Assembly (NCBI GenBank): GCA_000934455.1 | Contig: KN883666.1 | Location: 48,714 to 73,611 of the forward strand | DNA from: Apostichopus parvimensis | Lineage: Eukaryota; Echinodermata; Holothuroidea; Aspidochirotida; Stichopodidae | Length of the DNA stretch: 24,898 bases | Direction of reading: 5' to 3' | Shown: positions 9,787 through 19,018 of the stretch, piece after piece | How positions within the stretch are numbered: position 1 is the stretch's first letter | Layout: each line of letters opens with the position of its first letter | The notes under the pieces: model-generated | What the model was told of the DNA's origin: nothing | The model's database searches: none | What the model saw: only the letters and a program-made list of their open reading frames with translations | Translations under genes and position numbers: made by a program

Positions 9787-10111
9787 CACGGATATATTCC
9801 TTCCACAATATGACAATTTCCTATGGATACTTCTGGTGAGCGGGCATGTAGATAATTTGAATGAATGGCTCTCTTTACTTATGAATATTAATTAGATATT
9901 TGACGAACGCCTGCCTGGTTAGGTTCGTATTTAAGGTATACATTGGCTTACTTTACTATCAACATTAGACTTTGTAGTCAGCTTATATACGAAGTAAAAA
10001 TGTATTTCCATTGACAAATGAAAGGCATTTCATTCGCATATCCCTCACACATAAGAAATTTTTCACGGAAATATCCTTCCACAAATATGACAATTTCCGA
10101 CGGGTATTTCT
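9787..10111 (+). repeat. Pair of 48-bp direct repeats 277 bp apart
   Basis: CACGGATATATTCCTTCCAC at 9787 and CACGGAAATATCCTTCCACA at 10064 open two similar segments that share TATGACAATTTCC and end in TA(C/T)TTCT. They differ by scattered substitutions and small indels. They could be ends or pieces of a degenerate element, or a local duplication within the 3' UTR. Confidence 0.6.
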
Positions 10112-10203
10112 CCAGAAGATGGTAGCGGCTTTCGATTCGTACTCTGCTCTGATATTTCTTTAAGATGTATCTCCCGCTATACTTTTCTTTTTAAACCAAA
10201 TAT

Positions 10204-10236
10204 GGGGGTTGGTGGGGGAAGGGGAGGGGGTTGGGG
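10204..10236 (+). other. G-quadruplex-forming sequence, sense strand
   Basis: Five G-blocks of four or five G (10204-10208, 10214-10218, 10221-10224, 10226-10230, 10233-10236) are separated by loops of one to five bases, far exceeding the usual four-block rule. It lies 166 bp before the first poly(A)-signal candidate of the transporter gene. Confidence 0.6.
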
Positions 10237-10401
10237 TAGATACCCTTACCCTTCCCTTGTTTCCAATGCCTCTGCTTGGATAGCTCGTTCTTTGGGACAG
10301 AAAACACCCTTCTTTGTTTTTCATTTCAAGAATTTACAAAGCTATTCTATAAAAATATTATAATAGTATTATAGTGTAAATGATATATGAAAATGAATTA
10401 T

Positions 10402-10495
10402 ATTAAACCAAACAATTTTCATTTGAAAATGTTCAAAATTCACCTCATGGATTTTAATTTCAGCGTTGCATATTCATTACAAACCAAATAATAAA
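10402..10495 (+). terminator. Candidate polyadenylation signals of the SLC32-like gene
   Basis: ATTAAA at 10402-10407 and AATAAA at 10490-10495 are the first such hexamers I see on the plus strand after the stop at 9387. GT-rich downstream sequence is weak, so which of the two is used is open. Confidence 0.35.
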
Positions 10496-10510
10496 TGTAT
10501 TAATTTATAT

Positions 10511-12695
10511 AACTTAATTTATCTGTCGAATTCTTTCATTTTTCATTCTTCATATTAAAGGGAACCCCTCACAGAAGACCCCCTCCCACTAGTCGCTGCA
10601 ATATGTCCTTCTTTCTTTTTGATAAATATAGCAACATTAACTACTAGAGAGAGTGTCAGGTAATAAAGCAAATAAACGATGTTTTTAAAAACAGCTGTAA
10701 CAAAGCTTACAAGACTGCAAAAAGTAAAATTCTTATGGTGATGGGCCAACAAAACCTAGCTGGATTTCTGATGCCCCCTCCCCCCTCCACTCAATGTCCA
10801 CCGCTTGCCCTCCCCCTCCCCTCCCCCTCTCCCACTTTTATTTTCCCTACCACTCTGCATCATCCAGATGAATTCAACTTAACATATCATTTCAAAAACA
10901 AAACTTGAAATCCAAAGAGAGTTCGCACTTCATTTTATTGTATCAAGCTTCCGTATTTGAGTTAAATTGTTGAATTGGAAGCCACCAGAAGTGAAAGTTG
11001 TATTCCATAAGCCTGTGCCGGCTTCTCCCGTGTTCGTGGTCGATTAAGCGTCGTAAAAATTAACTGCTGATTATTATTAGGATTCTTATGTATTTTCTGA
11101 CAAAATATAAAAATATAAAACATTGCGAAAACTTTCTGCTTGATCAAAGCAGTTGCTGTCCTCACAGAAGTGATACAAAAGAACCCCCCCCCCCCAAAAA
11201 AAACCCAGAATGATAAGCATCTGAACATTAATGTTGCAACACAGAAAACCTCTGACATTTAATACAAGATACAACAGAGAATTGTATACATGCGACGGCA
11301 TATTAAAGTTATGCATTATGTATGCATAAATGTGCAACAATACGTGATTTTGCATTATACCATTTCTGTCTTAATGTTACCACTCGTTTTTTAAAGGAAT
11401 ACAAAAATCCTCTGAGAATAAAAACAAGAATGAAACACAGAGAATGTGAGAACAGGTCCTTTTTTTATCTTCTTTCCTATAGTACTAAATTTAAAAACAG
11501 TTTACTTAAAAACAGTCAATGTGCAGTAAATTTTAACAGCACAAAGAGAATCAAAAATTCGTCTTTGCTTTTTTCGTTTTCATTTGAAAATTTCTCACTT
11601 GTTGTTCACAAAGGCCATTGGTGATTAAAGGCTGTTCACACTTGAGAATGAAGGCAGTGAGTGTAGACCCCCCCCCCACCGCCCCCACCCAGGCTCGTGG
11701 TCAGATTTCTAAGTGTAAATGCGGTTCACGCATTAAATGCACTTGATCAAAACTGAACCTCATGAAACGACACACCTTGCTTGCTTACAGGAGCAGACTG
11801 ACAGTAATCTGGGCCCCCGGGTAAAACTTTTGAGGGTCCTGGACCCTTTCCTGAGACAAATGTCGAGATTGAGCCCACTTCTGAATGCAACACATCTTAC
11901 AACGATAATTCTCACAGTATTGGAAAAATACTAAAAATCGGATATATGAAGGCTATTGAGACTAGTGGCCCATTCTCCACACCCCCCCCCCCCCCCCCAA
12001 CCCCCCCCACAATGCTCGGGGCCTTTGGACATTCTGTCCGAAGCCCTGAAATTTGGCTAATCACTACCAACCACTTTAAAAGATGGATGGGGGAGGCGGG
12101 GGGGGGGGTGTTGGGCATGCTGGCCAGTAGGTTGCATATTGCGTACTACAGGAACCTTAATACCATTTAATTTCAAAAGCAGAACGAAAAAAAAATTTCA
12201 AAAGAAATTTCAAGTGATCATTTTTCTCAAGTATTTCTTATCTCTTTGGATATTTATTGAAACTTTGCAAAGAAGTTTTAAACAGTTGTATCTTTTACTT
12301 TTCAAGAATACTACATGCTTTCTTGATAAAGAATCGATAATGGATTAATAATTCAGTCCATCTGATGGTAGACAAGCGCTCGTTAATAATGTAGATGAAA
12401 TACGAGAGCCTTGACAAACCTTGACGAAAGAGATAAAACTCACAATTGCATTTTTTAAATTGGTGATATTCAGAACCATGACATTTTCAAGGAAATCTTT
12501 GTCACACGATTGAGTAATCGAGTGTTCTGAAAATAACAGGGTAAGACGATCCCGTGCATTTGATTTCAACAATGATGAGGCTCTGAGCATTATAATCAGA
12601 TAGATGCAGCTTTTGTTATCTATAATTACAAAACTCATTAACATTCAGAGACGGGAGAAAGATAATCCGAGTGTTTAGTTTCGTACAGGAGTCTC
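10511..12695. other. Intergenic stretch, repeats but no gene
   Basis: This region lies between two convergent genes. It holds a C-rich block at about 10772-10836 (quadruplex-forming on the minus strand), a C12-A8 junction at 11184-11203, and a C-rich block at about 11669-11692. A repeat-like zone spans about 11800-12110. Frames such as 10962-11258, 11322-11624 and 12345-12644 have no domain pattern or convincing splice sites. Confidence 0.5.
11800..12115. repeat. Probable transposable-element remnant with hairpin and C17/G11 pair
   Basis: GGGCCCCCGGGTAAAAC near 11810 is a GC-rich palindromic core in AT-rich surroundings. Farther on are 17 C (11982-11998), 8 C (12001-12008), an imperfect hairpin GCCTTTGGACA/TGTCCGAAGCC at about 12021-12044, and 11 G (12098-12108). 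The mixture of GC palindromes and inverted homopolymers suggests an old non-autonomous element, but no termini or target duplication could be fixed. Confidence 0.35.
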
Positions 12696-12699
12696 TTAG

Positions 12700-13002
12700 C
12701 ACCATAATTATACGCAATACTGTTTTCTTTCATTGCAACACCCATTGATATTCATTGTTGAGAATGATATTAAATCCAATCATTTAATTTCATATGGTTT
12801 TCTTTCATCGCAACCTCATGAATATTCATTGTTGGGAGAGATATTATAAACACCAATTATTTAACGTCATACTGTTTTCTTTGATCACATCCTCATTAAT
12901 ATTCATTGTTGAGAAAGAAATTATGAACTCCAATTATTTCATGTCATATTATTTTCTTTCATCACAACCTCATGAATATTCATTGTTGGGAGAGATATTT
13001 AT
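12700..13002. repeat. 77-bp tandem repeat, about four copies
   Basis: The anchor TTTTCTTT recurs at 12723, 12798, 12875 and 12952, giving spacings of 75, 77 and 77. Each unit reads TTTTCTTTCAT, then CATGAATATTCATTGTTGG or a close variant, then an ATTATG-CCAATTATTT-TCAT linker. The last copy breaks off near 13002. A 70-residue open frame runs through because the unit length drifts; it is not a gene. Confidence 0.85.
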
Positions 13003-13055
13003 CTGACTACTCGAAGTCAACCAGAAGTCTCGTCTAATTCTAACGCTCTTCTGTT

Positions 13056-13066
13056 TTTATTTTATT
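13056..13066 (-). terminator. Overlapping AATAAA signals on the minus strand
   Basis: Two TTTATT hexamers on the plus strand (13056-13061 and 13061-13066) read as two AATAAA on the minus strand. They lie about 185 bases downstream of the TAA stop at 13249-13251, a normal distance for a short 3' UTR of the candidate terminal exon. Confidence 0.35.
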
Positions 13067-13073
13067 ACATACA

Positions 13074-13096
13074 TACTCACTCACTCACTCACTCAC
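13074..13096. repeat. (ACTC)n microsatellite
   Basis: Five to six perfect ACTC tetranucleotide units lie just left of the possible minus-strand terminal exon at 13249-13544, on its 3' UTR side. Confidence 0.85.
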
Positions 13097-13248
13097 AAAC
13101 ACTAAACAGAGGTATCCATGCATATGGCAACATGTCTGTTCAATTCCTCTTTGAAAATATTTACAAAAAGTGTTTGAGTTCAACAAGACTAAACTAAACT
13201 CATGTAACATTGTTGATACATATTTTGTTAATGGAAGGCTTTCCTAAT

Positions 13249-13544
13249 TTAGCTCATTAAAAACTTAGAAAGTAAATAAAAGCACCAGTTCTCATAGTAC
13301 CCAGTTGTAAAATTTTCAACTTCTTGACTCCTGACAATATTTTTTGGTTTAAGCAAAATCGGCAAGGAAAAGCATTTTACAGGATTGCTGAGCTCAAAGT
13401 ACATCGGGAGGAACAGCATCCTCGATGCAACACAACACGAGGATGACTTTATGAGCATGAATGGTTCATTCTCTCTGGTACAGACATCCTCCAAAGTTTG
13501 AATATCTTTGGCTAAATCTCCAAACGCAACATTTTGAGAGGCTT
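13249..13544 (-). CDS. Possible terminal exon of an unidentified minus-strand gene
   Basis: Reading the reverse complement, TTTTATATTTCAG is a good acceptor followed by 97 open codons and TAA. The frame requires a phase-1 intron. The opening residues, ASQNVAFGDLAKDIQTLEDV then CTRENEPFMLIKSSS, look like ordinary protein; the last 40 are more AT-driven. Tandem AATAAA signals follow about 185 bases later. The best upstream partner I see is the minus frame ending near 14008 (NVQKEVTKVNDDEVKGLISP and onward), which could splice in phase 1 at a weak GTTAAA donor to give ...ETSA-E-ASQNV. I do not recognise the protein. It could equally be a chance frame, since several frames of this length occur in the window. 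Confidence 0.3.
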
Positions 13545-14165
13545 CTGAAATATAAAATGAACGGAATGCACTAAATAAATTTCAAAATATCTAATTTTGA
13601 CAGTTGCAAAAAAAGAAAAAAAAAGAAAAGAAATTCACAAACATTGATTTTAACACTCAATGTTAAAGATGATATCCTCAGTACTTATCCGCTGATCTCT
13701 GTGGCTCATTTGGAAAAGGCATCTTTGGTAAAAAATACAAACAACTTTCTTTTCATATTTCACTGTTTTTTAAAACAATACTCTGCCTTTCAAATATGGC
13801 TACTACATAATGGTTTCAGACAGGTGAGTGTAATCATAAAACCCACTGGTCCTCAAACACCATCAGAACTCATCCAGATTAGAACCCCCCACCCCCCACC
13901 CACCCCCATGTACTTAAGGCCATCTAGAGCTAAGCTGTAGTCTGTCAGTCTAAGCTCAAGCCTTTTGACCATTAAGTTTTTCTTTCTGTCTGTTTGCTAA
14001 TATTTAACCAGCACTGGTTTCTCTCTGTGCTGGCCTGACATTGGCAGAAACAGTCTGTCTGAGTACTGACGGAGATGAGGACCTCAGCAGCGGGCTGATC
14101 AAACCTTTTACTTCGTCATCATTAACCTTTGTAACTTCTTTCTGAACGTTCATCCGTAATGCATG

Positions 14166-14517
14166 CAGGGATGTGCCCAGCACATACAAAAGTACTAGTT
14201 TTGCTAACAATTTACATTTTTGAAATTTTTTTTAGTGAAATATATTACGTACCTGGTAAAAATTATTAGTTTGTTTCAAAGAGATCTTACAAGGGACCGA
14301 TTGAGAGCCGTAAGTAATGTTTCTCGCATGCGTAACTGATGCATTATTAGTCTGTAATGATTTTGGCATAGGCTAGGCCCAATTTATGTTGAATATATTG
14401 TTAGGAATGTCGGGATTTTAGATGAAAATAGTGCTGGGCGGGATTCACGATTTTTAAGACAGTGCTGGGCGGTAATTTTTATTGCTGGCTGGGGCCGCCC
14501 AGCTGGGCACATCCCTG
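14166..14517. mobile_element. hAT-like MITE with perfect 16-bp terminal inverted repeats
   Basis: CAGGGATGTGCCCAGC at 14166-14181 and its exact reverse complement at 14502-14517 bound a 352-bp segment with no transposase. CAGGG-starting ends are typical of hAT-superfamily elements, whose target duplications are 8 bp. Here TAATGCAT (14157-14164) and TAATGATA (14518-14525) could be a decayed duplication, offset by one base. AGTGCTGGGCGG occurs twice inside (14430-14441 and 14461-14472). It sits about 0.5 kb past the NBN stop codon. Confidence 0.65.
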
Positions 14518-15029
14518 TAATGATATGACCATCGTATGATACAAAGTGAAAGTGGGAACTTTTATTCTTGCTTCAGAACATCTTTCCTCAACGAGACATT
14601 TAGTGATCTAAGTTTAAACCCCCTTCACATCTGAAATCATTTTGGGGGAGCTGGGGGGGGGTAGGTAGTACTTCTGGAAAAGGGGTTCTGACAAATTCCA
14701 GCAAGCTAATACTGATAACTTTTAATAGCAATGTTAAAGTGTGCAATTGCCAGACTTCAAACACATCAACATGGATCCAATCTAAAATATGTAGAATAGT
14801 TTATACCATTGATGGAGATTAAAAAGCAAAAAGATTAGAATAAAAAAAAACAAAAAAATTGACTTGTCTGTTAAATGCTAACACAAATCACAATCTTACA
14901 GCTTTAATCTCAGATGAGTCATAAATCATGTTATGTTGTCTTCAAGTGGACCCTCAAAGGTACGGTCATTTCAATTTTAATACAAACCCCTTGTCCCAAA
15001 TCAACTTTGACAGCAAAGATCATCCATCC
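14518..15029 (-). other. NBN: Likely 3' UTR of NBN
   Basis: The sequence after the NBN stop (minus strand) has no further coding match. AATAAA on the minus strand (plus TTTATT 14561-14566) lies about 465 bases after the stop; ATTAAA variants occur earlier (plus 14976-14981, 14903-14908, 14720-14725). A G-run lies near 14654-14662. The exact 3' end cannot be fixed from sequence. Confidence 0.45.
14561..14566 (-). terminator. Candidate NBN polyadenylation signal AATAAA
   Basis: First canonical AATAAA on the minus strand after the NBN stop at 15030-15032, about 465 bases downstream and just before the MITE boundary. Confidence 0.4.
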
Positions 15030-15107
15030 TCATCTACCCCTCCTTCCTCTCGGTTCCACAGAAAAGAGCTCATCGGCTAGAGCCTCCGCTCTATCAATGT
15101 CAGAACT
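15030..15107 (-). CDS. NBN: Nibrin terminal exon, ATM-binding C-terminus
   Basis: This exon has acceptor TTGTTACCCTGTAG (minus strand), then 25 codons and TGA (15032-15030), entered in phase 0. The product is SSDIDRAEALADELFSVEPR then GRRGR. It aligns with the vertebrate nibrin end: an acidic ESLADDLF-type stretch followed by a basic tail. This segment recruits ATM kinase to double-strand breaks through acidic residues and an F-x-F/Y motif. Here the leading F is kept (ELF) but the second aromatic position is V (FSV), an unusual change. The exon is too short for ordinary ORF finding and was identified by conserved motif, phase and position. Counting from KNFKNFKK to the stop gives 63 residues, against 64 in the human protein as I recall it. 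Confidence 0.85.
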   Translation of the reverse strand, partial: SSDIDRAEALADELFSVEPRGRRGR

Positions 15108-15797
15108 CTACAGGGTAACAAATAGAAAAAAAAGAGAGATAAATATGTACCATACCCAAAGATACCTAGTATGTACCATGTGTAACTCTTGATGAACAAA
15201 TATCAACATCAAGAAAGTACCAAAATTGTCCAGGTGCGTGAGGATTACCAGACAAGTTTGCTCATTTTCCCACCCTGGTAATGATTCCAGAAACAGCAGT
15301 CTGAAGTCAGTCTGAATGAAAGGGAAGGGTTCTTAAATCCAAGCACTGCCTACTTTACTAAAGGAAGAAATTTAAGAGTATCACATACGACACTGTCACA
15401 GTGCAGTTGTTACTTAAAAAAAAATATATAAAATTTTCTTACAGTTATTTCAAAAAGTTAATTAAGAAGTTATTTCGAGACAATAACAGATAAGAAAAGA
15501 AAAGAAGAACACATGAAAATGTCATTTATTAATTTCACAAACTAAAAATACAAAATCTGCTACAAAAGTTTTCACATTGCTATTATTTCCACAACTTTGT
15601 AAAGGTCTCAGGCCTTCCAAGCAGTGGTTTAAGTCACATATAAGTGATGTTCAACAAATAGCAGAACTTGTCAAAACTGTCAAATAAAATTGATTTAAAA
15701 AAAAAATTAAATATTAGATGGACAAATCAGAAATTCCCCTATAGCTTGCTTCACAAAAAAATGTCAAAATGGTCAAAATAGTTTGAGATCAAATTAC
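15108..15797 (-). other. NBN: NBN intron, 690 bp
   Basis: Bounded by donor GTAATT (minus, starting at 15797) and acceptor CTGTAG (ending at 15108), both phase 0. AT-rich with A-runs; no element or extra exon recognised. Confidence 0.75.
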
Positions 15798-15911
15798 CCG
15801 AGAATCTCCGAGGAACATATCTTGGCTTGCCTGGCTTTGCATGTGATGATGGACGACCAGATCTGAACCTCCGATGATCTGAGGCAATATTCTTTGACCA
15901 GCGTAGCTACT
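15798..15911 (-). CDS. NBN: Nibrin exon with the IIGGSDL segment
   Basis: Thirty-eight codons on the minus strand between acceptor TTTCTCTTTCAG and donor CGG|GTAATT, phase 0 at both ends. The product starts SSYAGQRILPQIIGGSDLVV and continues HHHMQSQASQDMFLGDSR. This matches the nibrin segment directly after the MRE11-binding motif, where vertebrates have YPG-LP-IIGGSDL-HH. It links the MRE11-binding region to the ATM-binding tail in the MRE11-RAD50-NBS1 complex, which senses DNA double-strand breaks in the nucleus. There is no independent domain; the sequence is probably disordered beyond the conserved strip. No frame this short would be called a gene alone; the call rests on IIGGSDL and compatible phases on both sides. 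Confidence 0.9.
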
Positions 15912-16144
15912 CTGAAAGAGAAATTATAATAGGAATGGTGAAAAATCAATGACATATTTGCTTCTTAATTGTTGTAATTCTTGCAGCACGATGCCATGAT
16001 GTAAAACAATCATATATATAATATATTATGCAAAGCTATCCTAAAGCTTAGGCTACCAGATTTGTCATCATAATTGAATCTGAGACCTGTAACCTTAGCA
16101 TAAAGGTATGATAACATAGGTGATGAACATTAATAAATATTATA

Positions 16145-16164
16145 AATATTCATTAATGAATATT
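16145..16164. repeat. Perfect 20-bp palindrome
   Basis: AATATTCATTAATGAATATT is its own reverse complement, within a longer AT-rich zone (16125-16170) repeating ATTCAT/ATGAAT. The GAATATTCATT word also appears in the 77-bp array at 12700-13002. Confidence 0.8.
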
Positions 16165-17358
16165 CATATTTACAACAAAGGGGAGGACAAAGGAGGACTT
16201 AAAAAAAATAAAAAAATAAAGTAAGAATATGAGATATGTATTAACCAGCCTTCCACTAATTCCAACAGCAAACTGCAGTATATACCTTTTAAACCCCAAG
16301 CATGCCAACAAATATCTCCCTCCTCCCCCAGGAAACAAATTTGGACCCCCTCTCCCCCTACCCATACTACTGTGGCTGATTCAACAGAAACAAGGTGACA
16401 AATCATAACCCTAAACTTGTCTGTGGAAAACACACCCCAAAATCTAATACTTCATTTTATACTCATGTCATTTGCAACCCTGGAGACATTAAGTTTGTTA
16501 AATGGGTTTTATTTGACAATATTTGTAAATGTGTGTGCTAAGGTATAACAGACCTCGGGCCCTCGAAATGAATTTGTAGCAAAACCTTATAAATTACTCT
16601 TTTTTTATTGATGAGATTAATGACAAGCAAAGATATCTCACATCTACTTAGGTTTAAATCCACAGATATTTGAAAAATTGATGACGAATCAATTTCCATC
16701 AATCTCCTCGCTAAAATAGGTCACCTGATTTATGATATTCCAAAACGGATGTTCGCAACTCTTCGTTTCTATATAATCACTAAATAATCAAATTCTACCC
16801 ATTTCACGGCAGGTATGAAATTAAATGGATTCAAAGCCAATTTAATGAGCACATTTACACTCTTAAGCAATCACTGAAAATGACCACAAGTCTAATTTCA
16901 ACCCTGTAAACTAACAAACAAACACTCACAGAGGGATGACAATCCTATTTGGCAAAGCTTAGTCGATTTAGGTAATACCTAGCTGATAGTTAGAAGAGGT
17001 TATTCACATATATACACTGATATCTTTGGCAGAGGTTTTGGGGAAATCATATTCTCCTGTATCCCATACCAGCTTTCATGCAAAAGAAAATTGCTGAGCT
17101 ACTTCCAATACTTGATGAGAATCAAGATCACAAAACCTTGGTAATACGTATACAAAATTCAAAAGGTAAAATTTTCGTTCCCTATACGTTGTACAAAAAT
17201 ATAGCAACCCCTATCAGCCAAAAAAATTCACAGTAAAGCTGCAGTCTAAGATAGTAAAGGAGATAATTTCAAGCATGAGTCACATAAAGTCATTCTATTG
17301 TTCCACTGCAGTCAAGTTGAGATCATATTACTGGCAAAAATGTTCACTATTGATCATC

Positions 17359-17463
17359 ATCTCCATGGCAACAAATTAAAACATTTCATTGGCATAATTT
17401 AGTTTGATTGGTTTTTTATGGTACGACTCCTCTGTGCTCGTGCTACAGTGTCACCACGGCAAC
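17359..17463. promoter_or_regulatory. RFX X-box and CCAAT-box cluster
   Basis: GTCACCACGGCAAC (17450-17463) fits the RFX-factor X-box consensus (GTNRCC, short spacer, RGYAAC) exactly. ATCTCCATGGCAAC (17359-17372) keeps the GGCAAC half perfectly. Between them are two CCAAT boxes on the minus strand (ATTGG at 17388-17392 and 17407-17411). The adjoining 17427-17520 has about eight CpGs in 94 bp, dense for this AT-rich intron. Together this looks like a promoter or enhancer of the type at ciliary or MHC-like genes. It lies deep in the NBN intron, with no identified start site. Confidence 0.45.
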
Positions 17464-17621
17464 AGAGAGTACTAATCGACGTCAGTTTTCGGCAGACGAC
17501 TCTAAGACAACGCCTTACATTGTTTAACAAGAAAGTTTGAAGAGAACATTCAAATGAATCTCAAAAAAAATGTCAAAAGAATGTTTGTCACCTAGTGGTC
17601 AACTCACATTTTAGTAATTAT

Positions 17622-17640
17622 TTGTTGTTGTTGTTGTTGT
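17622..17640. repeat. (GTT)n microsatellite
   Basis: Six consecutive TTG/GTT units inside the large NBN intron. Confidence 0.85.
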
Positions 17641-19018
17641 AAAGAACAAACAATTTCAATAATTAAAAAAAAGTTTTGCTATTTTTCAGATTTGTAATCA
17701 AACTTGCCTAGTCAAGCTACCTAAACTACAGTTTCATACAGAAGCATTAAGAAATTTTTATAGCAAAATCAATTTAAGGAGTGTCTCAGGGAATCACTTT
17801 AGCATTAAAATTATTGCAATAGCAGTTTTGAAGGGCTCTGAGGTTTCTCTTTTATAAAATATTACGGTCCCTGTGTATACAAAGACTGCTACTTTATGCT
17901 TCTCTGCACAGCTGCAACAGACCATATTATTTCCAGCAGCTTGGAAACTTTTAAAGCCTCTTCACACTTACACAGCCATCTCTGAAATATTCAATCCATC
18001 TGTCTGTATACGCTGAATGCTGCCTCGTTTTAATAGCGTGCAGGATCGAAACATCAGGCCGACTTACTTTTACACATTCTCTTACACAGGCTCTCTAGTG
18101 GATAAGCAGTTTTGCTAACAGCTTTCATTTTATATCGTTTTAATAGTTGAAAAAAATCCCTGGGTTAATATTTTCACTTCACACCTTCTCGGGGCTCTTT
18201 TTTATCATATTTTTGCCATCTTTATTTTGCTTGAATCTCTTTTCTATGAATGTGAATGTGATTTGTATATTACAGAGACTATTAGGCTTATTCTTATTCC
18301 ATTAGTTGAAATAATCAATAAAACCGGAATTGAATCTTCACCACTGAATACATCAAGACAAATAAAATGGCAAGTTTAAACATTTTCTGTTCCAGATTGA
18401 GGAATCTCTTGCCTCATTTCATCTCGTTGAAGTAGACATAAACATCAGACTCTATTATAAAGCAAGAAACAGATAAAGGATGAGAAAAAAAAAACACATA
18501 AAAATGGTGACAAACAACTTGAAAACTAGAATAGCTTCGATCTGTTTCTTTGAAATTTTCACTGACTTCGACCTATTAGTCACTTTTAGTTTTTAATAGA
18601 CTCATTGCTGCTATAAAGTCGTAACTATTAGACCCGTGTGTGATTTCCTTTTTTTCCTTCCGACAAACAGAAAATATAAAACCCTAAAATAAATAAGAAA
18701 TAGAATTAAAAATGCTCTGTTCCACTTAACCTACATTTTTTCTCTCCTTACTTGGTGTTTTTTGTTGTTGTTTTTTTGGCCTTATTGATAAAAAATTAGT
18801 TCAAACACATACAAAGACGACAAAATAGGCTAAAAACCTTAGGGATTTCAATCCAAGCTTTGATGAGAGAGTAATGTTAATGTGTTCGATTCATCTTCTG
18901 CAATTCATGCATGTTACAGACGGAAGTTTAACCTAAAGCACAGACTCTGCTCTGATAATTTAGTTTTTTCCTCAATTAAAAGAAATCTCCAGCAGTGCTG
19001 ACAAAATGGAGTAATGTG

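Larger units (their letters stand above)
9388..10510 (+). other. Likely 3' UTR of the SLC32-like gene
   Basis: No coding frame of interest follows the stop. The first poly(A)-signal candidates on this strand are ATTAAA at 10402-10407 and canonical AATAAA at 10490-10495, suggesting a 3' UTR of roughly 1.0-1.1 kb. Within it are a duplicated 48-bp segment (9787-9834 and 10064-10111) and a strong G-quadruplex pattern (10204-10236). The UTR extent is inferred only from the signals. Confidence 0.45.

Noticed and set aside
12700..13002. CRISPR-like array
   Set aside because: The repeat is a head-to-tail tandem with no unique spacers, in animal DNA.
12794..13006. 70-residue frame through the tandem array
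   Set aside because: Produced by the 77-bp repeat with drifting phase; not conserved between units.
13644..13823. Plus-strand exon ending at a perfect CAG|GTGAGT donor
   Set aside because: The donor is excellent, but no good acceptor or ATG precedes it, the product is featureless, and no partner exon is seen. A lone donor match of this kind is expected by chance.
15108..15320. Long stop-free minus frame upstream of the last NBN exon
   Set aside because: It is intronic, mostly hydrophobic AT-rich residues, and ends in a stop within the acceptor; the exon frame is supported by homology instead.
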